Both the position numbers and the translations under genes were made by a program. This document shows, piece after piece, positions 52,355 through 60,080 of a DNA stretch of 64,000 nt. Positions within the stretch are counted from its first letter, which is position 1. Every line of letters begins with the position of its first letter. The stretch is from UBA5018 sp044375975 (lineage in GTDB: Bacteria > Cyanobacteriota > Cyanobacteriia > PCC-6307 > Cyanobiaceae), in the NCBI GenBank assembly GCA_044375975.1, contig JBILLQ010000006.1, positions 13,374 through 77,373 of the forward strand, read 5' to 3'. Below the pieces are notes generated by a model, which was not told the DNA's origin, did not search any database, and saw only the letters and a program-made list of their open reading frames with translations.

Positions 52355-52423
52355 GCTTGATCAGGGCAGCTTGATCAGGGCATTTTGATCAGGGCAGTTA
52401 GATCGGGCAGCTAGATCAGGGCA
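52355..52423. repeat. 14-bp tandem repeat array overlapping the end of DUF3119
   Basis: Five units: GCTTGATCAGGGCA (twice), TTTTGATCAGGGCA, GTTAGATCGGGCA and GCTAGATCAGGGCA. Two related ATCGATAGGGA units precede them at 52327-52352. The DUF3119 stop codon (52416-52418) lies in the last unit. Confidence 0.9.
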
Positions 52424-52889
52424 GCTCGCCGGGGGAGGCCTGGCCGGTTTCCAGCCCGCTCAGGTGGAGCTGGAGTTGCTGGCGCAGGGCGTCGGCATCG
52501 AACAGCATTGGCAACAGGTGGATGCTGCGCTGTTCCCGGAAGTAAAACAGCACAGGCAGCCGCCGCCAAAACAGGCGCCAGCTGAGCCACTCCCCGTAGC
52601 TGAATTGACGCAGCAGCTTGTTCTGGCGCCAGACCAGCAGCGAGTCGTCGGTGAACTCCAGCCTCAGCAGGGCGCTCTGCAGCAGCAGGAAGGCGGCGAA
52701 CAGGGCTATGCCGCCGGCCAGCCACAGGGCCCCGCTCCACAGGGGCAGCCAGGCCAGGTTCACCAGCCCCAGCAGCAGCGTGCCCAGGGGCACCCAGGGC
52801 CGCGGCGCCAGCACCACCCCAGAGCCGGGGCCTGAGGGCAGGGCAGTTGATGCGGCAGGGGAGGGATCGGTGGATGGGGGCATGGTCAT
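52416..52889 (-). CDS. DUF3119 family membrane protein
   Basis: A 157-residue protein with two hydrophobic segments (VPLGTLLLGLVNLAWLPLWSGALWLAGGIALFAAFLLLQ) followed by a PH-like cytoplasmic domain (LRLEFTDDSLLVWRQNKLLRQFSYGEWLSWRLFWRRLPVLFYFREQRSIHLLP), where the WxxW-rich stretch resembles bacterial bPH2 domains. Family members occur in cyanobacteria and plants. The gene lies between mlaE and DUF3086 on the same strand. Its stop is inside a 14-bp repeat array, so the final residues may have been added by the repeat. Confidence 0.85.
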   Translation of the reverse strand: MTMPPSTDPSPAASTALPSGPGSGVVLAPRPWVPLGTLLLGLVNLAWLPLWSGALWLAGGIALFAAFLLLQSALLRLEFTDDSLLVWRQNKLLRQFSYGEWLSWRLFWRRLPVLFYFREQRSIHLLPMLFDADALRQQLQLHLSGLETGQASPGELP

Positions 52890-52921
52890 CGGTTCACGGT
52901 GATGGGGGGCAGGGTTAAGGG

Positions 52922-53035
52922 GGCTTGGCTAAGCGGGCTTGGCTAAATAGTCATTTGGCTAAATAGTCATTGGGCAATAAAGGTGGCAAAGGCTGCTCAG
53001 CTAAACAAAACATTGCTCAGCCAAACAAAATTTTG
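52922..53035. repeat. Tandem repeats overlapping the 3' end of mlaE
   Basis: Two linked arrays: GGCTTGGCTAAGCG / GGCTTGGCTAAATAG / TCATTTGGCTAAATAG units (52922-52966), and two 20-bp units TGCTCAGCTAAACAAAACAT (52994) and TGCTCAGCCAAACAAAATTT (53014). The second 20-bp unit encodes the last residues and stop of mlaE; the first is an extra copy just beyond the gene. Confidence 0.85.
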
Positions 53036-53808
53036 GTTAATAGGGCATCCATCAGCGCCACGGTTACCAGGATCACAACTACCGCTCCGGTGGTGGTGCT
53101 GCCCACCTCCTTGGGGCCGCCCTGGGTGGTGAGACCCCAGCCACAGGAGATCACGGCGATCTGAATACCAAACACCAGGGCTTTAAATAACATTGAGGGC
53201 AGATCATCCGCCTGCATCCAGGTGCGCACGGAGGTCCAGAAGACGCTGGGGGGGATGTTGTAAAGCCAGGTGCTGCTCAGCTGCCCAGACCAAATGCCCA
53301 CCACAAAGAACAGCAGACACTGCACCGGCGCCATCACCACCATGGCCAATAGCCGCGGCACCACCAGGTAGTCCACCGGGTCGGTGCGCAGCATGGTGAT
53401 CGCGTCGATCTGCTCGGTAACTTTCATCGTGCCCAGCTGGGCGGCGTAGGCGGTGGCTACCTTGCCGGTGAGCAGCGTGGCGGTGAGCAGCGGTGACATC
53501 TCCCGCGACAGGCCCAGGGCCAGCAGGCCACCCACGGCGGAGCTGGCCCCCTGCTTGGACAGCTCCGCCACCACTTGGATGTTTAAGACGGTGCCCGCCG
53601 CCAGGGCAGTGATCACCACAATCAAAAAGCTGCCGGGCCCCGCCTCCAGCAATTCCTGCATCAGGTCGTTGAAGCTCACCCGACCTCGGGCGATCGCCGT
53701 TACCGCCTGGCCGCCGATCAACAGGCTGGCCAGCAGGCGATTCAGCCAGCGGGGCATCCGGGGCGGTCTGGGCAGTCTGCGGGTTCTGGGGCTGTTGGCT
53801 GAGGTCAT
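53017..53808 (-). CDS. mlaE: MlaE-family lipid ABC transporter permease
   Basis: A 263-residue permease (ABC_trans domain, MlaE family) of a phospholipid-trafficking system; cyanobacterial relatives (slr1045) are thought to move lipids between envelope membranes. Conserved features: AVTAIARGRVSFNDLMQELLEAGPGSFLIVVITALAAGTVLNIQ, SREMSPLLTATLLTGKVATAYAAQLGTMKVTEQIDAITMLRTDPVDYLVVPRLLA, and a C-terminal STTTGAVVVILVTVALMDALLTKILF. ATG 53808 is 5 bp after the MFS stop; a longer in-frame reading overlaps the MFS gene and is spurious. The ATPase and MCE partners are not in the window. Its final codons are in a repeat unit. Confidence 0.93.
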   Translation of the reverse strand: MTSANSPRTRRLPRPPRMPRWLNRLLASLLIGGQAVTAIARGRVSFNDLMQELLEAGPGSFLIVVITALAAGTVLNIQVVAELSKQGASSAVGGLLALGLSREMSPLLTATLLTGKVATAYAAQLGTMKVTEQIDAITMLRTDPVDYLVVPRLLAMVVMAPVQCLLFFVVGIWSGQLSSTWLYNIPPSVFWTSVRTWMQADDLPSMLFKALVFGIQIAVISCGWGLTTQGGPKEVGSTTTGAVVVILVTVALMDALLTKILFG

Positions 53809-53813
53809 GGCCG

Positions 53814-55187
53814 CTAGGGGCGCTGCGGGCTGCCCTGGGGCCAGCGTCGCATCACCACCAGGCCCAGCATTACCAGCAGGGCGGGGATCAGGCCCATGCA
53901 CAGGCGAATGGCGATCAGGGCGCTGGCGGGCTGCAGGGCGTTTTGGGCCGCCTGATAGCCGCTGATGCTCATCAAGTTGCCAAAGAAGAACAGGGCCAGG
54001 CTGATGCAGATCTTTTGGGCCAGCACCATCCAGGCGCTGTATTGACCAGCTGGTTTCTCCGGGTCTGCGTCGATGGCATCGGGCAGCAAAGACCAGGGAA
54101 TCAAGTAGGCGCAGGAGGCGCCGATGCCGGAGGTGATGATCGTGATCAGCAGCAGCACCAGCCGCAGCCCATTGCCCAGTGAGCCGATCGGTGAGAGCTC
54201 TCCATCCAGCGGTGGCAGCACCAATGCCAGAAAGCAGCCGCCGATCCAGAAGGCGGATCCCCAGTGCAGCGCCTGCAGCCGACCGCGCCGTTGCGAAACG
54301 GCATTCCACACCCAGAGGCCGCCGAGGCTGCTGAGCATGAAGGGCAGCAGGATCCAGTTGCTCCAGTTATCCGGCAGTTGCATCACCACCGGCAGGTAGA
54401 TCAGGGCGGCGGTCTGCATCAGTTGCAGGGCGCACCAGAGCAGCAGGTAGAGCCCGAGCACCATTAAGAAGCGGCGGTTTTGCGCCACTCGGCGCAGCAG
54501 GCGGCGGGTGGTGCCGGGATGGCTTTCGGGCCGCTGGCAGTGGCGGGCGATCGGTGCCAGGCCCCAGCCACATAGCAGGGTGGCGGCGCTCACCACCAGC
54601 CCGGAGAGCAGGCCGAGGCGCAGGTAGCTGCCGGGGTCGTGGTGATCCTGCAGCAGCAGCGCCCCGAGCACCAGGCCCAGCAGGCTGGCGATGATCGAGC
54701 CGGAGAAGCGGGAGGTGTTCAGCCGGGTGCGCAGGTCTACATCGGTGGTTAGTTCCGCCGCCAGGGCCGAGTAGGGCAGGTTGACGCCGGTGTAGAGACT
54801 GTTGGCCACCATGGCGATGGCCAGGAACACCGTGAAACGCAGCCAGGGGCCGCCGGGGGGCAGCCACCAGATCGCCGCCATCGCCAGGCCCAGGGGCAGG
54901 GCGCAGCCCAGGATCCAGGGCAGTCTCGGGCCCCAGCTGCTCTTGGTCTTGTCGCTCAGCCAGCCGACGATCGGGTCGTTGATGCCGTCCCAGAGCCGCG
55001 CCACCATCAACACTAGCCCCGCCATCCAGGAGGGCAGACCGGCGGCTGATGTGTAAAAAATAAACAGGTAGAAGCCGATCAGCGAGGCGGCCATGCCGGT
55101 GCCGGCATCCCCCAAGCCGTAGGCCCAGAGCAGCCTTTGGCGACCTCTGCCCCGCAGATCCGCCGCGTCTCGCACCTCTCTTGCCAC
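53814..55187 (-). CDS. GPH-family (MelB-like) major facilitator transporter
   Basis: A 457-residue twelve-helix transporter of the glycoside-pentoside-hexuronide:cation symporter group. The family N-terminus WAYGLGDAGTGMAASLIGFYLFIFYTSAAGL and the signature RLWDGINDPIVGWLSDKTKSSWGPRLPWIL are present, and the second half has EVYxIPWSLLPD-like AYLIPWSLLPDAIDAD. GPH members carry sugars or, in cyanobacteria, unassigned substrates. The start is a GTG at 55187 (MAREVRDAADL). mlaE follows after 5 bp, so they are probably co-transcribed. Confidence 0.9.
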   Translation of the reverse strand: MAREVRDAADLRGRGRQRLLWAYGLGDAGTGMAASLIGFYLFIFYTSAAGLPSWMAGLVLMVARLWDGINDPIVGWLSDKTKSSWGPRLPWILGCALPLGLAMAAIWWLPPGGPWLRFTVFLAIAMVANSLYTGVNLPYSALAAELTTDVDLRTRLNTSRFSGSIIASLLGLVLGALLLQDHHDPGSYLRLGLLSGLVVSAATLLCGWGLAPIARHCQRPESHPGTTRRLLRRVAQNRRFLMVLGLYLLLWCALQLMQTAALIYLPVVMQLPDNWSNWILLPFMLSSLGGLWVWNAVSQRRGRLQALHWGSAFWIGGCFLALVLPPLDGELSPIGSLGNGLRLVLLLITIITSGIGASCAYLIPWSLLPDAIDADPEKPAGQYSAWMVLAQKICISLALFFFGNLMSISGYQAAQNALQPASALIAIRLCMGLIPALLVMLGLVVMRRWPQGSPQRP

Positions 55188-55328
55188 TAGGGGCTGACTG
55201 GCTATGGGAACCTCGGTGGCCGTGAGGGCCGTCGCACGCAGGTCATAATGCTTCAGCTGCTCGAGTTGCGGGCAGCTTGCGGGCAGCTGGGCAAAGTCGG
55301 TCTACCAAGACCGTACGTTTGTACTGGT

Positions 55329-55399
<71 letters not shown>

Positions 55400-55551
55400 T
55401 TTTATTTATAAGTATTTTTAGGTTGTAATTAATGGGTTACCCTCGGCAGGCCGCAGGCATGCCGGCCGGAGGCAGCGCGGGCCGATCGGCATCAGGTTGC
55501 CGTAGGAAGACGATTTCTCTAGCCCTGCACTCCTGCTCTGCGACCGTTCCC

Positions 55552-55989
55552 TCAGCTTGCATTCCCTGCCGCAAGCAATTGAGCGTCCAGACCCAGCTGT
55601 TGAGCCGCCGCCACAAACGGCGCGTCCAGGCTGCAGAGGGTGGCACCACGGCCGCTGGCGATGGCCAGGTGCAGGGCATCGGCTGCTCGCAGGGTTGTGG
55701 TCCAACCGCGCAGGCAGGCGTTGGCATTGCGGAAGTCTTGAGGTTCCAGTGTCAGCACCAGCAAGCCCGGCGCCAGGTTGCGCTCAAAGCCCTGCAGCAC
55801 CGCCTCAGCCTGCGAGGGGCTCAGGGCCTTGGTGCGCACCTTGAGGCCGAGGGCGGAATGCAGCTCAGTGATACTCCAATTGCTTATCGCCAGCGGTGCC
55901 CTGGCCTGGGCCAGAAAAGCTGCCGCCACCGCGGAGTGTCCCTCCGGCGTCAGCAGCGCCAGCAGCACGCAGGTGTCGATATAAAGCAT
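55552..55989 (-). CDS. PIN-domain ribonuclease toxin (VapC-like)
   Basis: A 145-residue PIN-domain protein, an RNase of a type II toxin-antitoxin pair that would cut tRNA or mRNA when its antitoxin is degraded. The acidic metal-binding residues are in place: Asp5 (LYIDTCVLL), Glu42 (SITELHSAL), Asp104 (RAADALHLAI) and Asp122 (CSLDAPF). I use the ATG at 55989, which shares a base with the antitoxin TGA (TGATG), rather than a TTG one codon earlier. Both genes are intact. Confidence 0.9.
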   Translation of the reverse strand: MLYIDTCVLLALLTPEGHSAVAAAFLAQARAPLAISNWSITELHSALGLKVRTKALSPSQAEAVLQGFERNLAPGLLVLTLEPQDFRNANACLRGWTTTLRAADALHLAIASGRGATLCSLDAPFVAAAQQLGLDAQLLAAGNAS

Positions 55990-56225
55990 CAAGCGCTGGG
56001 CTCATCCCGCAACGCCCGGATGCTGTCCACGCTGCTGGTCTGTTGCTCGGGTAGCGAGGCACGCAGGGCTGCAAGCTGGGGCAGCAGATCATGCACGCTG
56101 CAGCGCGGCACCAGCTCGGCGACGGCCTTGCCGCGGCGCGTGATCACCACGGTCCGGCCGGCCTCCACCTCATCCAGCAGGCTCGATAGCTGGGTCTTGG
56201 CTTCCGCCACCGTCACCTGCACCAT
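55989..56225 (-). CDS. Phd/YefM-type antitoxin
   Basis: A 78-residue DNA-binding antitoxin for the PIN toxin that follows. The N-terminal Phd fold is clear: MVQVTVAEAKTQLSSLLDEV, EAGRTVVITRRGKAVAELVP. The C-terminal part (LLPQLAALRASLPEQQTSSVDSIRALRDEPSA) is the toxin-neutralising tail. A 22-bp near-palindrome just upstream of the ATG (56230-56251) is the expected auto-repression site. Nearly the same C-terminal coding sequence recurs at 60.24-60.36 kb. Confidence 0.9.
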   Translation of the reverse strand: MVQVTVAEAKTQLSSLLDEVEAGRTVVITRRGKAVAELVPRCSVHDLLPQLAALRASLPEQQTSSVDSIRALRDEPSA

Positions 56226-56229
56226 GGCC

Positions 56230-56251
56230 GTTGATCATCTAGATGACCAAC
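56230..56251 (-). promoter_or_regulatory. Palindromic operator of the phd-PIN module
   Basis: A 22-bp dyad beginning GTTGATCATCTAG on the plus strand and ending GATGACCAAC, self-complementary at 20 of 22 positions (one mismatched pair), five bases upstream of the antitoxin ATG. Phd-type antitoxins bind such sites with their toxins to repress the operon. Confidence 0.7.
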
Positions 56252-56429
56252 TCTAGGGCGTGAGGATGGGCCGCTGGAACCTCCGCCGGCTACCAGCCGC
56301 CCCGGGACTGCCGGCCGCGCAGCCTTGCGAAGCGGGCACTGGCCTCAGCCATCACCCCTCTGGAAGCCTGGCCAAACCGTGATCCAGGCCGGCCACATAA
56401 CTTGAGACCTCCCCCCACTACCAGCAAAG

Positions 56430-56536
56430 ATCTGCGCCTTATCTACGAGATGCGGGATCACGAGCTGCTGGTGCTTGTTGTGGCGGTGGGCAAGCGGGAA
56501 CGCAATGCTGTCTATCGCCAGGCCGATCAGCGCTGA
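56430..56536 (+). pseudogene. RelE-type toxin, 3' remnant
   Basis: The plus strand reads DLRLIYEMRDHELLVLVVAV followed by GKRERNAVYRQADQR and a TGA at 56534-56536. This is the C-terminal third of a RelE/ParE toxin (pattern RYxxxDxELxVLVVxVGKRxxxxVY). Upstream of about 56430 the homology stops, so the N-terminal two thirds and any antitoxin have gone. Confidence 0.7.
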
Positions 56537-56682
56537 GGCCGGAGGATCATCAGTTCAACTCCGATCCTCAATCGATGGAAGGTAACCCCCAGCACCTCAC
56601 ATATCTGGGCGCGAGTGAGCTATTCGGAGAGATGGGTCTTGAGCTCCCGCACCGACACCTGACTTGCTACTACAGCTGTCAT
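56527..56682 (-). pseudogene. Decayed Phd/VapB-type antitoxin
   Basis: From the ATG at 56682 the minus strand reads MTAVVASQVSVRELKTHLSE, then an in-frame TAG, then LTRAQICEVLGVTFHRLRIG and on to a TGA at 56527. SVRELKTHLSE-W-LxRAQAGEVLEVTSHRxPIA is the typical antitoxin start, so a Trp codon (TGG) probably became TAG and the rest has drifted. It overlaps the relE remnant on the other strand by ten bases. Confidence 0.65.
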
Positions 56683-56689
56683 GGCTTTC

Positions 56690-56725
56690 CCTGCAGATGC
56701 GACCACTTTAGGTCGCATCTGCAGG
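56690..56725. promoter_or_regulatory. 15-bp perfect inverted repeat, orphan antitoxin operator
   Basis: CCTGCAGATGCGACC (56690-56704) is perfectly inverted as GGTCGCATCTGCAGG (56711-56725) around ACTTTA. It lies eight bases upstream of the decayed antitoxin's ATG (56682), the position of a toxin-antitoxin operator, and has stayed perfect although the gene is broken. Confidence 0.65.
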
Positions 56726-56759
56726 CGGAGGTGTTCGAGAGTAAGGCGTCCATTTAAGG

Positions 56760-56806
56760 CCCAGCCTGCCAATCTGATCATGCGGGTTGGATACCCGCCG
56801 CCGGTA
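56760..56806 (+). pseudogene. tRNA-Gly 3' remnant (anticodon GCC)
   Basis: This 47-nt segment aligns without gaps to bases 25-71 of the tRNA-Gly at 55329 at 38 of 47 positions, from the anticodon stem through the T-arm. The loop CTGCCAA gives anticodon GCC. The 5' half is not recognisable. It is 1.4 kb from the intact tRNA-Gly and in the same orientation, so it may be a remnant of an attachment site left by a tRNA-targeting integrative element. Confidence 0.6.
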
Positions 56807-56932
56807 TGTTAGTAGCGCATTGCCAGAAAGTACTAGCCTGCACGACAGAGGCGGTTCTGCGCGGTTCTGCGCGGTGCTCTGTAGCCAGGCATAGAAAACC
56901 GCGAATTTCCCAGCCCCTGCGAACCCAGGCAG

Positions 56933-58582
56933 ATGAGTCCGTTACCCAGCCAGATCGATCAGCTCCAGAGGGAGCTCGCCAGCGGGCAGGTGGTGGTGGT
57001 GGTGGTGGGATCGGGCGTTTCGGTGGCGGCTTGCGGCCAGCAGCTGGTGGAGGGGCACAAGGTGGCCACCTGGAGCGGGTTGCTGGAGCATGGGGTGGAT
57101 CGGCTGAGCGAAATCGGCGTAGCGGATGGGGATGAGGAAGTGCTGCTCACCATGATCCGCAGCCGGAAAACCGACTTCATGATCAACGCAGCAGCAATCA
57201 TCACGGATCGATTCAAAGCACGCAGCGAGGGAACCTTCCGCGGCTGGCTAGCAGACACAATCGGGCAATTAAAGATTCAAGATGCAACCCTGTTGCAGGA
57301 TATAGCCGCCTTGCCGGGCTTGGTGGTCACGCTGAATTACGACCATCTGCTCGAAAAAGCGACAGGTCTCCCCGCCATCACCTGGCAGGAGACCAATGCG
57401 GTGCAGGACGCCCTGCGTGGCACCAGGGAGGCCATTCTGCATTTACACGGTGAGTATCAAAATCCCGAATCGGTGGTGTTGGGATTGGCGTCTTACAATA
57501 AGGTGAAGGACGAGCCGCATGCCAAGGCGGTCTTGCAATGTATCACGCTTAGCAAAACCTTGCTGTTTGTTGGCTGCGGCGATACGGTATTGGATCCTAA
57601 TTTCCAGCAACTAATCGCTTGGGGCACGGAAGCCCTGCAAGATGTGGTGCCGCGCCACAGGCTTCTTTGTCGCGGCTCCGAGCTGACCGCCTTTCAAAAG
57701 AAGCTTGCCGCTGCCCCCTGGTTGCAGCCGATCGCCTATGGCAACGACTATGCCGAGTTGGGGCCGTTCCTGCGCTCGCTCGCGCCTGCTGCGGCCACTG
57801 CCGCCGCGGCCATGGCATCAGGGTCGAGTCGCCTGCGCCTAGCCCAGGCCCCCACTCTTGATCTATCTGGCTACCGCCAGGCGATGGCCAAGCATTATGG
57901 CCACCTGAAGCTAGAGGAGCTAGACGCCACCAGCAGTGACATGCCGCGCGGCATCCGGGTAACGGAGGTATTCATCGCCCCCAGCGTGCGCGAATGCGAG
58001 CAGTTTTTGCCCAGGGCCATGGAGCTGCCAAAGGAGCTGCAACGGCGTCTGCGGGAGCAGGGGTCGCTGGATGGAACGGAGTGGGATGAGGAGGAGTTCG
58101 TGCGTCTACGTAGCACCTATCTGGATCAATCACCGCAGCCGATGCTGGAACTGTTGGCGGATTCTTCGCAGCGGAAGCTGGTGGTGCTGGGCGATCCCGG
58201 ATCCGGCAAATCGCTGCTATTTCAATATCTGGTGTTGGCCTGGGCGGAGACGAGTAATTGGCTCCAGGGCGACGCCCCCTTGCCGCTGTTGATCGAGCTA
58301 CGCGATTACGCCAGCCGCCGCCACAATGGTGAAGTAAGTGACTTTCTCGACTATCTGGGCCGGGCCGAAAGCCTGCGCTGGCGGTTGGATCCGCAGGCGC
58401 TGGAGCACTGGCTGCGACACAACCGCACGCAGGTGTTGTTGGATGGCCTCGATGAAGTGTTTGATCCCCAACTGCGGCAGGAGGTGACAATAGCGATCCA
58501 CCGCTTCTCGGACGACTACCCGGAAGCACAGATCGTGGTGAGTTCGCGCCTGATCGGCTTTCAGCATGAGCGCTGGCGGTAG
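56933..58582 (+). CDS. SIR2-NACHT defence protein, N-terminal part up to an in-frame amber codon
   Basis: The 549-residue reading is the first half of a SIR2-STAND (Avs5/bacterial NLR-like) protein. Residues ~20-290 are a SIR2-like NADase: GSGVS (26-30), TLNYDHLLE with Asn135 and Asp137, and HLHGEY with the catalytic His172; such domains deplete NAD+ to abort phage infection. A linker (~290-400) precedes a NACHT ATPase with Walker A GDPGSGKS (420-427), Walker B VLLDGLDEVFD (501-509) and VVSSRLIGF. The frame then hits TAG at 58580-58582, after which the same frame continues as the rest of the protein (see next entry). The P-loop-like start of SIR2 is encoded by a (GTG)n run. The ATG at 56933 is 127 bp after the tRNA-Gly remnant. 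Confidence 0.85.
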   Translation: MSPLPSQIDQLQRELASGQVVVVVVGSGVSVAACGQQLVEGHKVATWSGLLEHGVDRLSEIGVADGDEEVLLTMIRSRKTDFMINAAAIITDRFKARSEGTFRGWLADTIGQLKIQDATLLQDIAALPGLVVTLNYDHLLEKATGLPAITWQETNAVQDALRGTREAILHLHGEYQNPESVVLGLASYNKVKDEPHAKAVLQCITLSKTLLFVGCGDTVLDPNFQQLIAWGTEALQDVVPRHRLLCRGSELTAFQKKLAAAPWLQPIAYGNDYAELGPFLRSLAPAAATAAAAMASGSSRLRLAQAPTLDLSGYRQAMAKHYGHLKLEELDATSSDMPRGIRVTEVFIAPSVRECEQFLPRAMELPKELQRRLREQGSLDGTEWDEEEFVRLRSTYLDQSPQPMLELLADSSQRKLVVLGDPGSGKSLLFQYLVLAWAETSNWLQGDAPLPLLIELRDYASRRHNGEVSDFLDYLGRAESLRWRLDPQALEHWLRHNRTQVLLDGLDEVFDPQLRQEVTIAIHRFSDDYPEAQIVVSSRLIGFQHERWR

Positions 58583-58600
58583 GAGGGCTTCCGCCCGTTC

Positions 58601-60031
58601 ATGTTGCAGGAGCTGGATAAGGAGCAGATGGTCGTTTTCCTGCGGCGCTGGCACCAGTTGGCCTACGAAGATGGCACCAAAGGCGAGCGCAAACGTGCCT
58701 CGCTGCTGCAGGCCATCCAGCAGTCGCCGGCGATTGAGCAGCTGGCGGGAAATCCGCTGCTGCTCACGCTGATGGCGATCCTGAATCGCACCCAGGAGTT
58801 GCCCCGGGATCGGGCCGAGCTCTATAGCCAATGCACCCGCCTGTTGTTGCATCAGTGGAAAACAGAGCTGGCCTTTGAGGCCACTCCCGAGCTGGCCCTG
58901 GCCCAGCTGGATGGCAAAGACAAGCTAGGCCTGATGAAGCGAATTGCCTGGACCCTGCAAGCCGGTGTGGATGGGGCCGCCGGCAACCTTACCAATCTGA
59001 TTGAAGAGAATCAGCTAGAACGCACGCTCAGCGAGGGCCTGCAAGGCATGCCTGGCTTGCGGCCCGCTCGCGCCGCCCGGGCGCTGATCGAACAACTGCG
59101 GGGCCGCAACTTCATGCTCTGCTTTATGGGCGGCGGCAACTATGCCTTTGTGCATCGCACCTTTCTGGAATATTTCTGCGCGGAGGCAATCGTGGATCGC
59201 TTCCAGGTGGAACAAGAGCTGACGCTTGATCAGTTGAAGACAGAGATCTTTGGGCACTGGCCAGATGAAACCTGGCATGAGGTGCTGAGGCTAGTGGCTG
59301 GAAGCATTGCTCCAAAGTTTTTGAAAGACATCCTTCTATGGCTCGTTGAGCAGCCAGACGCAAGCGGAACTTGTCAAAACATCTTTCTTGCCGCTCAATG
59401 TGTCGAAGAGGTGCGCAATCGGGCAAATCTTGAAGGAGCTGATAATACTGTGCTGGAGAAGCTCAAGGAGCTGGCACAACCCAGCCTAGATTTATATTTG
59501 CGTCAAGTGGATCAAGTAGGTAAAGATGGTTTCTCCAAGCCGATAGAGGTAGATTCAATTCGCCTGGTGAGCAGGATTTGGCAGAATGAACCAGAAACAA
59601 AAGCCTGGCTATGTTTTCTCGTGCGGGCAAGCGGTAAATCTTCTTTCGCATCTGTTGCCATGCTTGAACTTATGCTAAGATGGAAGGATGATCCAGACAC
59701 GCTGAAAGTAATTCGATTCAGCGCAAAAACCGGGCATAGCGCGTCAATCAAGATGTTTGCAATGAGTGCATTAGCCACATTTTGGAATAAAGACAATGAA
59801 GCCTTGGTGATTTTTAAGGACCGCGCCCAATCCGATGAGAACTGGGCTGTGCGCAGGAGCGCAGTGGAGGAGCTGGTGCGTGGCTGGAAGGATGAACCAG
59901 ACACGCTGGTGTGGCTCAAAGAGCGTGCCCAATCCGTTGAGAACCAAGATGTGCGCAAGAGCGCAGTGGAGGAGCTGGTGCGAGGCTCGAAGGATTATTC
60001 AGATTTTCTAGCCTTTCTTAAAGGCCTATGA
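58601..60031 (+). CDS. SIR2-NACHT defence protein, C-terminal part after the amber codon
   Basis: Same frame as the gene before it, resuming after TAG as EGFRPFMLQELDKEQMVVFL and open to a TAA/TGA-terminated end at 60031 (476 residues from the first usable start at 58601; no good ribosome-binding site). It contains the rest of NACHT: LLQAIQQSPAIEQLAGNPLLLTLMAIL, a winged-helix region, and YAFVHRTFLEYFCAEAIV, typical of NACHT/STAND proteins. The C-terminus has about three HEAT-like units of ~33 residues (WKDDPDTL, NWAVRRSAVEELVRGWKDEPDTL, QDVRKSAVEELVRG), the probable phage-sensor region. Together with the previous entry this would be one 1032-residue protein. It is either a pseudogene, or needs readthrough. 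Confidence 0.8.
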   Translation: MLQELDKEQMVVFLRRWHQLAYEDGTKGERKRASLLQAIQQSPAIEQLAGNPLLLTLMAILNRTQELPRDRAELYSQCTRLLLHQWKTELAFEATPELALAQLDGKDKLGLMKRIAWTLQAGVDGAAGNLTNLIEENQLERTLSEGLQGMPGLRPARAARALIEQLRGRNFMLCFMGGGNYAFVHRTFLEYFCAEAIVDRFQVEQELTLDQLKTEIFGHWPDETWHEVLRLVAGSIAPKFLKDILLWLVEQPDASGTCQNIFLAAQCVEEVRNRANLEGADNTVLEKLKELAQPSLDLYLRQVDQVGKDGFSKPIEVDSIRLVSRIWQNEPETKAWLCFLVRASGKSSFASVAMLELMLRWKDDPDTLKVIRFSAKTGHSASIKMFAMSALATFWNKDNEALVIFKDRAQSDENWAVRRSAVEELVRGWKDEPDTLVWLKERAQSVENQDVRKSAVEELVRGSKDYSDFLAFLKGL

Positions 60032-60080
60032 AGCACTTCCCCATGTCAAACATGCTGGCTTGTTCCGAGAGAAACAGCGG

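Noticed and set aside
58580..58582. Amber codon as pyrrolysine or other recoding
   Set aside because: No PylT/PylS or related genes are expected in cyanobacteria, and no structure for recoding was seen; nonsense mutation or error is simpler.
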